This document shows positions 1-7,950 of a stretch of 64,000 nt of DNA, piece by piece. Each line of letters starts with the position of its first letter. The stretch's first letter is position 1. The notes below the pieces were generated by a model. The model was not told the DNA's origin. It saw only the letters and a list, made by a program, of their open reading frames with translations, and made no database searches. A program made the position numbers and the translations under genes. This DNA is from Azonexus hydrophilus DSM 23864 (GTDB taxonomy: Bacteria; Pseudomonadota; Gammaproteobacteria; Burkholderiales; Rhodocyclaceae). Location of the stretch: assembly GCF_000429605.1 (NCBI RefSeq), contig NZ_AUCE01000016.1, positions 62,001 through 126,000 on the forward strand, read 5' to 3'.

Positions 1-22
1 GTTGACCGGCTTGTCTCCAATC

Positions 23-51
23 TTGTGCCGACAGTCATAAAGCCACAATAT
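23..51 (+). promoter_or_regulatory. possible sigma-70 promoter of the CBS-domain gene
   Basis: TTGTGC at 23-28 and CAATAT at 46-51 are separated by 17 bases, about 48 bases before the start codon at 99. Both hexamers are imperfect, so this is only a weak call. Confidence 0.3.
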
Positions 52-98
52 ACGGCTGTCAGGCTGACACCTGATTCATAACGACAAGGAGACAAGAC

Positions 99-539
99 AT
101 GCCCAGAAGAATGATTTCCGATGTGCTCGAGGGTCGCCCGCTGATCACGGCAACCCCGGACATGACCGTTCGTGCAGCCAGTCGGCTGATGGCGGAAAAA
201 AGGATAGGTGCGCTGCTGATCCTGTCGGGCGGTAGCATTGCCGGCATCTTTACCGAGCGCGATGCACTGAACAAGGTGCTGGCGGCTGGCCTGGATCCCG
301 ATGCCACAAACCTGTCAGCGGTGATGGTGGCGGACCCGCTGACCATCCGCGAAGACAAGCCCTTGTCGCATGCGCTGCACATGATGGCCGAGGAAGGTTT
401 CCGCCATGTGCCGGTCGTCGACGCTGGCGGACGGGCGGTCGGCATGGTTTCGGCGCGCGATGCGCTGGGTCAGGACATGATCGAGCTTGAAGGCGACATG
501 CGCCGCATGGAGGCGCTGGAGTCGTCGATCGGCTACTGA
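99..539 (+). CDS. CBS-domain pair protein
   Basis: A 146-residue soluble protein made almost entirely of two CBS repeats, at about residues 8-60 and 72-125. CBS pairs usually bind adenine nucleotides and regulate a partner, but no catalytic domain is fused here, so the partner is unknown. The motif GIFTERDALNKVL ends the first repeat and GMVSARDAL ends the second, both typical CBS endings. The ATG at 99 follows AAGGAG at 87-92, a good ribosome binding site. The gene is convergent with truC and the two stop codons overlap by a few bases (533-539). A stand-alone regulatory CBS protein is the best description; the ligand cannot be read from the sequence. Confidence 0.9.
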   Translation: MPRRMISDVLEGRPLITATPDMTVRAASRLMAEKRIGALLILSGGSIAGIFTERDALNKVLAAGLDPDATNLSAVMVADPLTIREDKPLSHALHMMAEEGFRHVPVVDAGGRAVGMVSARDALGQDMIELEGDMRRMEALESSIGY

Positions 540-1264
540 GCCAGGGGCCAGTCGAAACGTTCGAGCAGGGCGGCGAAGCTGTCGCCCGGCGGGCATTTCA
601 GCTTGATGCTTCGGCCATCCACCGGGTGGCTGAAGCCCAGTTGCGTACACGCCAGCAGCAAGCGGTCGCAGCCCAGGGTTTCCGCGAAATAACGGTTGTG
701 CCTGCCTTTGCCGTAAGTGGCGTCGCCGATGATCGGGTGGGCGATGTGCTTGAGGTGGCGGCGCAATTGATGTTTGCGGCCGGTGACCGGTTCCAGTTCA
801 AGCAGCGCGTAGCGGCTGACCGGGTAGCGGTCGACCTCGACCGGTAATTCGATGCTCGCCAGACGGCGGAAATGGGTTAGTGCGGCCTGGGCTTCCTGGC
901 TGCTGCGTGCGCCCTGGAATTCGTAATCGTCGCGCTGGCGCGTCAGCGGGTGATCGATAGAGCCGTTCTCGGGCGGATGGCCGCGAACGACGGCGAGATA
1001 GCGTTTGCTGACCTGACCCTCGGCAAACTGCCGGCCGAGCAGGCTGGCGATTTCCGAACTCAATCCGAACAGCAGGATGCCCGATGTGCCGCGGTCAAGC
1101 CGGTGCGCCGGCCAGACTTTCCGGCCGATCTGGTCGCGCAGGATCTGGATCGCGAAACGCGTTTCGTGGCGGTCGATCTCCGAGCGGTGGACGAGTAGCT
1201 TGGCCGGCTTGTCGATGGCGACGATATGCTCGTCGCGGTAGAGGATTGGCAGGGTTTCAGGCAA
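533..1264 (-). CDS. truC: tRNA pseudouridine(65) synthase TruC
   Basis: A 243-residue RluA-family pseudouridine synthase. The catalytic motif HRLDRGTSG is present with Asp at about residue 57. The N-terminus (ILYRDEHIVAIDKPAKLLVH) and the later RKHQLRRHL segment resemble E. coli TruC, which modifies U65 in tRNA-Ile and tRNA-Asp. I chose the TTG at 1264 as start because it overlaps the stop codon of the upstream lyase (TTGCCTGA) and puts the first beta strand about 7 residues in, as in the family. A GTG at 1315 would add 17 residues and overlap the lyase by 59 bases. Translation is probably coupled to the upstream gene. The RluA family is certain; TruC rather than another member is likely. Confidence 0.85.
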   Translation of the reverse strand: MPETLPILYRDEHIVAIDKPAKLLVHRSEIDRHETRFAIQILRDQIGRKVWPAHRLDRGTSGILLFGLSSEIASLLGRQFAEGQVSKRYLAVVRGHPPENGSIDHPLTRQRDDYEFQGARSSQEAQAALTHFRRLASIELPVEVDRYPVSRYALLELEPVTGRKHQLRRHLKHIAHPIIGDATYGKGRHNRYFAETLGCDRLLLACTQLGFSHPVDGRSIKLKCPPGDSFAALLERFDWPLAQ

Positions 1265-2240
1265 AGAAACGCTGCTTCGCTGCGTCGGGAAGCTCCATGC
1301 CGGTGACGTGGGCACGGTCGAGCAACTCCCAGTAATAGCGGTAGGAGGCGCGGTCGTGCAGCTTGCCGGCGTGCTGGATCGGTCCCCAGTCCTTGTCCTG
1401 GGCGGCGATCAGAATTTCGCTGGCAGCCTGGACTTCGGAAAAGTCCGGACGCATGGCTTCGACGATGGGCTGAATCTGATTGGGGTGGATGCTCCACATG
1501 CGCAGATAGCCGAATTCGCGGCGGGCACGCAGCGCGTCGTTGCGGATGGTGTCGATGTCCTTGAGTTCGGTGGTCACGTTGTGCGACGGCACCACGCCGC
1601 AGGCCAGGGCGGCAGCGCTGATTTCGCACTTGGCGCGGGCGACCAGCGGATGGTCGAACTGGCCGGGGCTCTTCATGGCGCTGCCGGGAATCGCGCCGTG
1701 GTGACCGGAAACGAAGTCCATCAGGCCGAAGTCGAGCGATTCGACACCGGGCAGGGCAGCGATCTGCCAGACTTCGCGCAGGGCGCCGTGAGTTTCGATC
1801 AGGACGTGAACGGGAATCGGCTGGGCGATGCCGCAGCGCTGCTCGATCTCGCGCAGGGCGGCGATCTGCGTCTGCACATCGGCGGCGCTGCAGGGCTTGG
1901 GCAGGGTGATGAAGGGCAGGCGACGGCCGGCGATGCCGACCAGGATTTCCAGGTCCTGGCGCCAGTGGGCGTGGGTCACGTCGTGAATGCGGGCGCCGAC
2001 CCGGTGGTAGCGGTTGTCGTCGGACAGGATCAGCGCTGCGGCCATTTCGGCGTGTTCGCGCTCGGCGCCAGCATGGGCGCCGTCTTCGCAATCGCAGGTG
2101 ATGTCAAAGATCGGGCCGAGTTCCTGCTGCAGTTGCAGGGCCTTCTTCATCAGTTTTTCCGAACCGGCGTAGTGATCGACGGCGGGCAGGATGGGGAAGG
2201 GTTTTTCACCCGCGAACAGGACGTGCTTGGGATGGCGCAT
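1257..2240 (-). CDS. HpcH/HpaI aldolase / CitE-like lyase
   Basis: A 327-residue member of the citrate lyase beta-subunit / malyl-CoA lyase superfamily (TIM barrel, Mg-dependent acyl-CoA C-C bond cleavage or thioester hydrolysis). The acidic motif DCEDGA at residues 50-55 and the metal-site region LIETHGALREV are visible. No citrate lyase alpha or gamma subunit is nearby, so true citrate lyase is unlikely. A malyl-CoA or related lyase or thioesterase is a better guess, supported by its position behind malate dehydrogenase. The ATG at 2240 begins MRHPKHVLFAG; longer readings run back into a terminator and mdh. It is separated from mdh by that terminator, so it is probably transcribed at least partly on its own. 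The substrate is not determinable. Confidence 0.85.
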   Translation of the reverse strand: MRHPKHVLFAGEKPFPILPAVDHYAGSEKLMKKALQLQQELGPIFDITCDCEDGAHAGAEREHAEMAAALILSDDNRYHRVGARIHDVTHAHWRQDLEILVGIAGRRLPFITLPKPCSAADVQTQIAALREIEQRCGIAQPIPVHVLIETHGALREVWQIAALPGVESLDFGLMDFVSGHHGAIPGSAMKSPGQFDHPLVARAKCEISAAALACGVVPSHNVTTELKDIDTIRNDALRARREFGYLRMWSIHPNQIQPIVEAMRPDFSEVQAASEILIAAQDKDWGPIQHAGKLHDRASYRYYWELLDRAHVTGMELPDAAKQRFFA

Positions 2241-2261
2241 GGAATATCGTCGGACAAATGA

Positions 2262-2292
2262 AAAAGGCCGCGGTATTTTACCGCGGCCTTTC
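2262..2292 (-). terminator. intrinsic terminator after mdh
   Basis: Inverted repeat AAAGGCCGCGGTA / TACCGCGGCCTTT with a 4-base centre. On the minus strand it is followed by a T-run, placing it directly after the mdh stop codon and before the CitE-like gene. Confidence 0.85.
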
Positions 2293-2308
2293 CGGGTGCT
2301 GAAAAGGA

Positions 2309-3301
2309 TTACAGCATGCTGGCGACGGCGGCGCGCTCGTCTTCCAGTTCCTTCAGGGTGATGGCGATCTTGCTCTTGGCGTAGTCGTCGATCTCCAGGC
2401 CCTTGATCAGGGTGAAGGTGCCGTTCTTGCACTCGCACGGGAAGCCGAAGACCAGGCCTTCCGGGATGCCGTAGCCGTTGTCGGCCGGTGCCGGGATACC
2501 CATCGTGACCCACTCGGAAGAACCGAGGTGCCAGTCGCGGATGTGGTCGATGGCGGCGTTGGCGGCCGAAGCAGCGGACGACAGGCCACGGGCGTCGATG
2601 ATGGCGGCACCGCGCTTGCCGACGGTCGGCAGGAAGACGTCGTTGTTCCAGGCGGCGTCATTGATGAGGCTCTTGACGCTGTCGCCGTTGGACGTGACGA
2701 AACGGTAGTCGGCGTACATCGACGGCGAGTGGTTGCCCCAGACGACCAGTTGCTTGAGCGAGGAGACCGGACGGCCGGCCTTCTGGGCCAGTTGGGTCAG
2801 CGCACGGTTGTGGTCGAGGCGCAGCATGCCGTGGTAGTTGTTCGGGTTGGTGCGGCCAACCTTGATCGCTGCCGAGCGGGCGATGTAGGCGTTGGTGTTG
2901 CAGGGGTTGCCAACGACCAGGACCTTGACGTCTTCCTTGGCGTTTTCAGCGATGGCCTTGCCCTGAACCGTGAAGATCGCGCCGTTGGCGGTCAGCAGGT
3001 CGGCACGTTCCATGCCGGGGCCGCGCGGACGGGCGCCGACCAGCAGGCAGACGTCGGCGTCCTTGAAAGCGACGTTCGGGTCGTCGGTGGCGACCATGCC
3101 GGCGAGCAGCGGGAAGGCGCAGTCGTCGAGTTCCATCATCACGCCCTGAACAGCCTTCTGGGCTTGCGGCAGGTCGAGCAATTGCAGGATGACCGGCTGG
3201 TCCTTGCCGAGCATTTCGCCCGAGGCAATACGGAACAGCAGGCTATAACCGATCTGGCCGGCGGCGCCGGTGACGGCAACACGCATGGGGGCTTTGGACA
3301 T
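2309..3301 (-). CDS. mdh: malate dehydrogenase
   Basis: A 330-residue NAD-dependent malate dehydrogenase of the cytosolic-type group, interconverting malate and oxaloacetate in the TCA cycle. The Rossmann glycine motif [10 protein letters not shown] is at residues 11-20, the substrate-binding Arg/Asp region [10 protein letters not shown] at about 158-167, and the catalytic His in WGNHSP at residue 191. Length matches the family. ATG at 3301 is preceded by AGGAG about 8 bases upstream. It is divergent from the GntR gene, with a 197-base shared control region that includes a perfect palindrome. It lies at one edge of a nearly complete run of TCA-cycle genes. Confidence 0.97.
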   Translation of the reverse strand: MSKAPMRVAVTGAAGQIGYSLLFRIASGEMLGKDQPVILQLLDLPQAQKAVQGVMMELDDCAFPLLAGMVATDDPNVAFKDADVCLLVGARPRGPGMERADLLTANGAIFTVQGKAIAENAKEDVKVLVVGNPCNTNAYIARSAAIKVGRTNPNNYHGMLRLDHNRALTQLAQKAGRPVSSLKQLVVWGNHSPSMYADYRFVTSNGDSVKSLINDAAWNNDVFLPTVGKRGAAIIDARGLSSAASAANAAIDHIRDWHLGSSEWVTMGIPAPADNGYGIPEGLVFGFPCECKNGTFTLIKGLEIDDYAKSKIAITLKELEDERAAVASML

Positions 3302-3437
3302 GAGTCGCTCCTGGTCTTGAGTAGCTTGGTTAAATTGTGTTTGCGCATCCAGTTGCCGAATTTTTCTGAGCTTGCGTTGGGTCGGCAGTGGAAGCGCGGA
3401 TGTTAGAAGTTCGGCGTGGCGCTGTCAATTCATCATG

Positions 3438-3453
3438 TGTCTTATATAAGACA
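3438..3453. promoter_or_regulatory. perfect 16-bp palindrome, candidate GntR operator
   Basis: TGTCTTATATAAGACA is fully self-complementary. It is the most AT-rich element of the mdh-GntR intergenic region, 46 bases before the GntR start and 137 bases before the divergent mdh start. Symmetric sites of this size are typical for dimeric GntR-family repressors, so autoregulation, and possibly control of mdh or sdh, is inferred. I saw no second perfect copy upstream of sdhC or gltA. Confidence 0.6.
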
Positions 3454-3498
3454 ACTTTTCGTGGACGCTGCACCGGAATTGTGCTGAAATCCCGGGCC

Positions 3499-4254
3499 AT
3501 GACCCGTGATGCAAACCGTTCCGCAATGCGCTCGACGGCGCCTACGTTCAGTCCGCTCTACCGGCAGATCAAGGATTTCCTGATCGCCAGCCTGGAGCGC
3601 GGCGAGTGGGGGCCGGGCGACGCGATCCCCAGTGAAGGCGAACTGGCGCAACGTTTCAACGTCAGCCAGGGGACCGTGCGCAAGGCCATCGACGAAATGG
3701 CGGCCGAAAACATGCTGGTCCGTCGCCAGGGTAAAGGAACCTTTGTTTCCACGCACAGCGACCCGCGTTCCTTCTACCGTTTCCTGCGGCTCTTGCCGGA
3801 CGATGGGGTGGCTGTTCCGTCGGTCAGCAAACCTTTTTTCTGCGAAAAGATTCCGGCTTCTCCTGAGGTTGCGCGCGAGCTTGGTCTGCGACTCGGTGAT
3901 CCGGTCATTCATGTCAAGCGTCTGCTCAGTTTTGCCGGCCAGACCGTCGTTTTCGACCAGCTCTATCTGGTGGGCGATCTGTTCAGTGAACTGACGCTGG
4001 AGGCGCTGCGCGCCGGCGAACGCTCGCTCTACAGTCTGTTTGAAAGCGATTTCGGCGTGCGCATGATCAGCGCCGAGGAGCGCCTGCGCGCGGTTGCCGC
4101 GGACGCGGAAAGTGCCGGTCATCTGGGGGTGGATGTCGGCGCCCCTTTGTTGCTGGTCGAGCGTACTGCTTACACCTATGGCAACAAGCCGGTCGAGTGG
4201 CGTCGCGGCCTGTATTGCACGGCACATCACTATTATCGGAATGACCTTGGTTGA
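3499..4254 (+). CDS. GntR-family (HutC/UTRA) transcriptional regulator
   Basis: About 251 residues from the ATG at 3499. An N-terminal winged helix-turn-helix (about 18-85, with PSEGELAQRFNVSQGTVRKA and the wing RRQGKGTFVS) is followed by a UTRA effector domain (about 105-245, with HVKRLLSF and the C-terminal YCTAHHYY). It lies between mdh and sdhC in the same direction as the sdh genes, so control of succinate dehydrogenase or the whole TCA block by an organic-acid effector is a reasonable inference. The ligand is not evident. An alternative ATG at 3526 starts closer to the conserved domain; the upstream in-frame extension to 3388 crosses the palindrome and is unlikely. No strong ribosome binding site favours either ATG. 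Confidence 0.9.
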   Translation: MTRDANRSAMRSTAPTFSPLYRQIKDFLIASLERGEWGPGDAIPSEGELAQRFNVSQGTVRKAIDEMAAENMLVRRQGKGTFVSTHSDPRSFYRFLRLLPDDGVAVPSVSKPFFCEKIPASPEVARELGLRLGDPVIHVKRLLSFAGQTVVFDQLYLVGDLFSELTLEALRAGERSLYSLFESDFGVRMISAEERLRAVAADAESAGHLGVDVGAPLLLVERTAYTYGNKPVEWRRGLYCTAHHYYRNDLG

Positions 4255-4315
4255 TCCGGGGTTATGTTGGTCGCAAAAGCACAGCATGACGCGCTTTGCG
4301 GGCGTTTTTTAGCTG

Positions 4316-4321
4316 TATAAT
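4316..4321 (+). promoter_or_regulatory. -10 box of a probable sdh promoter
   Basis: A consensus TATAAT lies 64 bases before the sdhC start. The -35 region is poor: TTTGCG at 4295-4300 is too close and CTTTGC is only marginal, which suggests an activated or weak promoter. Confidence 0.45.
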
Positions 4322-4384
4322 TACGGCTCTTTTCAAACCACGTACAAGCGGATAATCCGCACTCTTACGCGAGGGATGGTGTTC

Positions 4385-4765
4385 ATGGCAGAGATGTCCA
4401 TCAAGAAAAAACGTCCAAAAAACTTGGACTTGACGACCATCAGGTTGCCGTTGCCTGGCAAGGTTTCAATTCTGCATCGTGTCAGCGGTGCCGGCTTGTT
4501 CCTGTGCCTTCCGGTAATCGTCTGGCTGTTCGGCGCCAGCTTTGAGTCGCCCGAGGCCTTTTCGGCGGTCACTGGAATGTTGCTGGTTAAGGTGATCATT
4601 GCCGGTCTGATCTGGGCCTTCGTGCATCACTTCTGCGCTGGTATCCGCTTCCTGCTGCTGGATCTGCATGTCGGCATCGAGAAGGAAGCCGCCCGCAAGT
4701 CGGCGGCGGTCGTGTTCGCTGTCAGCATTCCGCTGACCCTGATCCTGTGGGGGGTTCTGCTGTGA
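4385..4765 (+). CDS. sdhC: succinate dehydrogenase cytochrome b556 subunit
   Basis: A 126-residue inner-membrane subunit with three predicted hydrophobic segments (about 28-48, 60-80 and 101-123). The signature region KVSILHRVSGAGLFLCLP carries the SdhC Ser/Arg residues near the quinone site, and the His in FVHHFCAGIRFLLLDLHVG is the candidate heme ligand region. First gene of the sdhCDAB operon. I chose the ATG at 4385 (MAEMSIKKKRPKNLDL) over 4376 because GAGGG lies at a suitable distance upstream and the N-terminus matches the family. It overlaps sdhD by four bases (GTGA). Confidence 0.93.
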   Translation: MAEMSIKKKRPKNLDLTTIRLPLPGKVSILHRVSGAGLFLCLPVIVWLFGASFESPEAFSAVTGMLLVKVIIAGLIWAFVHHFCAGIRFLLLDLHVGIEKEAARKSAAVVFAVSIPLTLILWGVLL

Positions 4766-5109
4766 TCAATCGTATCGTTGTCGGCGCCCATTACGGTCTC
4801 AAGGACTGGATTGCCCAGCGCGCCACTGCTGTTGTCATGGCTGTGTATACGGTGGTGATGGCGGCTGTCCTGCTCATCGCCCAGCCTTCGGGCTTCGAGG
4901 CCTGGAAAGCGATTTTCGCCATCGGCGTGATCAAGTTCCTGACCTTCCTGTTCTTCGTCAGCCTCTTCTACCATGCCTGGATCGGCATGCGTGACCTGTG
5001 GATGGATTACATCAAGCCGACCGGCCTGCGCCTGTCGCTGCATGTGCTGACCGTTACCCTGCTGGTGGGTTACACCGCCTGGGTTGCCGCGATTCTCTGG
5101 AGGCTGTAA
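4762..5109 (+). CDS. sdhD: succinate dehydrogenase membrane anchor subunit
   Basis: A 115-residue protein with three hydrophobic helices, the second membrane anchor of complex II. Together with SdhC it binds heme b and ubiquinone. The segment GAHYGLKDWIAQRATAVVMA and the later FYHAWIGMRDLWMDY, with a conserved His/Asp/Tyr cluster, are typical of SdhD. The start is GTG at 4762, inside the sdhC stop region (GTGA overlap), which implies translational coupling. A longer reading from 4747 would overlap sdhC more and lacks a reason. Confidence 0.92.
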   Translation: MINRIVVGAHYGLKDWIAQRATAVVMAVYTVVMAAVLLIAQPSGFEAWKAIFAIGVIKFLTFLFFVSLFYHAWIGMRDLWMDYIKPTGLRLSLHVLTVTLLVGYTAWVAAILWRL

Positions 5110-5111
5110 GC

Positions 5112-6896
5112 GTGAGTATTCCTGTTCTGAAATTTGATGCGGTCATCGTCGGTGCCGGTGGCGCCGGTCTGCGTTCCGCAATCCAGTTGTCCGAAGCCGG
5201 CCTGAAGACGGCCGTTCTGTCCAAGGTCTTCCCGACCCGTTCGCATACCGTTGCTGCCCAGGGTGGTGTTGCTGCCTCGCTCGGCAACTCCGAGGAAGAT
5301 CACTGGCACTGGCACATGTACGACACCGTCAAGGGCTCCGACTGGCTCGGCGACCAGGACGCGATCGAGTTCATGGTGCGCAAGGCCAACGAGTGCGTGG
5401 TCGAGCTCGAACACTACGGCATGCCGTTCGACCGTACCGACGACGGCAAGATTTACCAGCGTCCGTTCGGCGGCCACATGTCGAACTTCGGTGAAAAGCC
5501 GGTGCGCCGTTCCTGTGCTGCCGCTGACCGTACCGGTCACGCCATGCTGCACGCGATGTACCAGCGCAACGTCAAGGCCAACACCCAGTTCTTCGTTGAA
5601 TGGATGGCCCTGGACCTGATCCGCGACGCCGAAGGTCATGTCGTCGGCGTCACGGCGATGGAAATGGAGACCGGTCAGGTCGTCATTTTCCACACCCGCG
5701 CCACCATCTTCGCGACCGGCGGTGCCGGCCGTATCTATTATTCTTCGACCAATGCCTTCATCAATACCGGTGACGGCCTGGGCATGGCGGCACGTGCCGG
5801 CATCCCGCTCGAAGACATGGAGTTCTGGCAATTCCACCCGACCGGCGTCGCCGGTGCCGGCGTGCTGATTACCGAAGGCGTCCGTGGCGAAGGCGGCATT
5901 CTGCGCAATGCCAACAAGGAACGCTTCATGGAGCGCTACGCGCCGAACGCCAAGGATCTGGCGTCGCGCGACGTGGTTTCCCGCGCCATGACCACCGAAA
6001 TCAACGAAGGCCGCGGTTGTGGCGTCAACAAGGACTATGTCCTGCTCGACATCACCCACCTCGATCCGAACACCATCATGAAGCGCCTGCCGGGTATCCG
6101 TGAAATCGGCCTGCAATTCGCCGGTGTCGATTGCATCAAGGAACCGCTGCCGGTCGTGCCGACCTGTCACTACCAGATGGGCGGCATCCCGACGCATTAC
6201 TCCGGTCGTGTCGTGACCCCGCAGAACGGCGACTACAACGCTGTCGTTCCGGGCTTTTACGCTGCCGGCGAATGTGCCTGTGCCTCGGTGCATGGCGCCA
6301 ACCGCCTTGGCACCAACTCGCTGCTCGACCTGCTGGTCTTCGGCAAGTCAGCCGGTGATTCCGCCGTGGAAGACCTCAAGGCCGGCAAGGCCCATCGCGA
6401 ACTGCCGAAGGACGCTGCCGAGCAGTCGCTGGCCCGCATCTCTGCCATCGACAACCGCAAGGGCGGTGCCAACGTGCACGAAACCCGTCTGGCCATGCAG
6501 CGCACGATGCAGAACCACGCTGGCGTGTTCCGTTTCGGCGACATGCTCAAGTCCGGCGTCGAGAAGATCCTCGAAGTCGAGAAGGCCGCTCGCGAGCTCG
6601 AGATCAAGGACAAGTCGATGGCCTGGAACACGGCCCGTACCGAAGCCCTCGAAATGGAAAACCTGATCGAGGTCGCCAAGGCGACGATGCTCTCCGCCGA
6701 GGCCCGCAAGGAATCGCGCGGTGCTCACGTCCGCGACGATGCGCCGGATACCCCGGAATTCCCGAACGGTCGCAACGACGCCGAGTGGCTCAAGCACACG
6801 CTGTTCAATCCGGTCGACAACAGCATCACGTACAAGCCGGTCAACATGCAGCCGCTGACCGTCGAACCCATCGCGCTGAAGACGCGTTCGTACTAA
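5112..6896 (+). CDS. sdhA: succinate dehydrogenase flavoprotein subunit
   Basis: A 594-residue catalytic subunit that oxidises succinate to fumarate with covalently bound FAD. The dinucleotide motif VIVGAGGAGLRSA lies at the N-terminus and PTRSHTVAAQGG contains the His that carries 8-alpha-linked FAD. The substrate-site stretches EFWQFHPTGVAG and ITEGVRGEGG are present, as is the C-terminal RGAHVRDD. The start is GTG at 5112, two bases after the sdhD stop. An upstream ATG in the same frame would place 38 residues of shifted sdhD sequence on the protein and is rejected. The full family length is present. Confidence 0.97.
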   Translation: MSIPVLKFDAVIVGAGGAGLRSAIQLSEAGLKTAVLSKVFPTRSHTVAAQGGVAASLGNSEEDHWHWHMYDTVKGSDWLGDQDAIEFMVRKANECVVELEHYGMPFDRTDDGKIYQRPFGGHMSNFGEKPVRRSCAAADRTGHAMLHAMYQRNVKANTQFFVEWMALDLIRDAEGHVVGVTAMEMETGQVVIFHTRATIFATGGAGRIYYSSTNAFINTGDGLGMAARAGIPLEDMEFWQFHPTGVAGAGVLITEGVRGEGGILRNANKERFMERYAPNAKDLASRDVVSRAMTTEINEGRGCGVNKDYVLLDITHLDPNTIMKRLPGIREIGLQFAGVDCIKEPLPVVPTCHYQMGGIPTHYSGRVVTPQNGDYNAVVPGFYAAGECACASVHGANRLGTNSLLDLLVFGKSAGDSAVEDLKAGKAHRELPKDAAEQSLARISAIDNRKGGANVHETRLAMQRTMQNHAGVFRFGDMLKSGVEKILEVEKAARELEIKDKSMAWNTARTEALEMENLIEVAKATMLSAEARKESRGAHVRDDAPDTPEFPNGRNDAEWLKHTLFNPVDNSITYKPVNMQPLTVEPIALKTRSY

Positions 6897-6908
6897 TCGG
6901 AGAAGAAC

Positions 6909-7619
6909 ATGAGCAAACGTACGGTTCAATTCAGCATCTACCGCTACGATCCGGACAAGGACGACGCGCCCTACATGCAGGACATCTCGGTCGAGCTCGA
7001 GCCGACCGATCGCAAGCTGCTTGATGCCCTGACCAAGCTGAAGGCGAAGGACGACACGCTGTCGTACCGTCGTTCCTGCCGCGAAGGCGTCTGCGGTTCC
7101 GATGCGATGAACATCAACGGCAAGAACGGCCTGGCCTGTCTGACCGACATCGACGAACTGAAGCAGCCGATCGTGCTGCGTCCGCTGCCCGGTCTGCCGG
7201 TCATCCGCGACCTGATCGTCGACATGACCCAGTTCTTCAAGCAGTACCACTCGATCAAGCCCTACCTGATCAACAACGATCCGGCGCCGGAGCGCGAGCG
7301 TCTCCAGTCGCCGGAAGATCGTGAAGAGCTGAACGGCCTCTATGAGTGCATCCTGTGTGCCTGTTGCTCGACCTCCTGTCCGTCGTTCTGGTGGAACCCG
7401 GACAAGTTCGTCGGCCCGGCTGGCCTGCTGGCTGCTTACCGTTTCATCGCCGATACGCGCGACCAGGCGACCAACGAGCGCCTCGACAACCTCGAGGACC
7501 CGTACCGTCTGTTCCGTTGCCATACCATCATGAACTGTGTTGACGTGTGCCCGAAGGGTCTGAACCCGACCAAGGCCATCGGCAAGATCAAGGACATGAT
7601 GGTCGCCCGCGCCGTCTGA
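6909..7619 (+). CDS. sdhB: succinate dehydrogenase iron-sulfur subunit
   Basis: A 236-residue iron-sulfur subunit that passes electrons from FAD to quinone. The [2Fe-2S] cluster ligands are in SCREGVCGSDAM followed by LAC at about residues 56-77. The [4Fe-4S] ligands are in CILCACCSTSCP, and the [3Fe-4S] ligands are in the same region plus CHTIMNCVDVCPKGLNP. The ATG at 6909 follows GGAGAAGAAC. The stop overlaps the start of sdhE (TGATG). All expected cysteines are present. Confidence 0.97.
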   Translation: MSKRTVQFSIYRYDPDKDDAPYMQDISVELEPTDRKLLDALTKLKAKDDTLSYRRSCREGVCGSDAMNINGKNGLACLTDIDELKQPIVLRPLPGLPVIRDLIVDMTQFFKQYHSIKPYLINNDPAPERERLQSPEDREELNGLYECILCACCSTSCPSFWWNPDKFVGPAGLLAAYRFIADTRDQATNERLDNLEDPYRLFRCHTIMNCVDVCPKGLNPTKAIGKIKDMMVARAV

Positions 7620-7885
7620 TGGAACGCCAGGACTACGAACGCCTGCGCTGGCGTTGCATCCGCCGCGCACTGCTCGAACTCGACATCACGCTGACGCGTT
7701 TTCTCGACGACGGATTCGATCAGTTGACCGAGGAAGAGCAGGCGGCGTTCGTGGATCTGGTCGCGCTGGAGGACCACGACCTCTGGTACCTGATCAGCGG
7801 CAAGGAAGAATGTAACGAGGATGAGGCACGCTTCGTGCCCGTCGTCGAAAAACTACGTAAGTGTTCAGTAAGGTTAGCGGGCTAA
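7619..7885 (+). CDS. sdhE: FAD assembly factor SdhE
   Basis: An 88-residue SdhE/Sdh5 (DUF339) protein needed for covalent flavinylation of SdhA. The family's RGxxE motif reads RALLELD here: Arg and Glu are kept, but the Gly is Ala (codon GCA). The C-terminal half has the conserved FxxLLxxxDxDLxxxxxG pattern as FVDLVALEDHDLWYLISG. The ATG at 7619 overlaps the sdhB stop, so it is the last gene of the sdhCDAB-sdhE operon. The Gly-to-Ala change is notable but conservative. Confidence 0.9.
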   Translation: MERQDYERLRWRCIRRALLELDITLTRFLDDGFDQLTEEEQAAFVDLVALEDHDLWYLISGKEECNEDEARFVPVVEKLRKCSVRLAG

Positions 7886-7895
7886 TTTTGTAACG

Positions 7896-7924
7896 TTGAC
7901 CGTATTTTGGCAGCGCAGTGATAA
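7896..7924 (+). promoter_or_regulatory. probable sigma-70 promoter of gltA
   Basis: TTGACC at 7896-7901 and TGATAA at 7919-7924 are separated by 17 bases, 26 bases before the gltA start codon. This would give citrate synthase its own transcript in addition to readthrough from sdh. Confidence 0.55.
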
Positions 7925-7950
7925 CCAACACCTGTAAAGGGAATAAAACC

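Noticed and set aside
4998..5111. Upstream extension of sdhA by 38 codons
   Set aside because: These codons are a shifted reading of sdhD. The GTG at 5112 gives the expected flavoprotein N-terminus.
5070..6293. 407-codon minus-strand ORF opposite sdhA
   Set aside because: Antisense shadow of a highly conserved gene, composed of low-complexity Val/Gly/Asp sequence.
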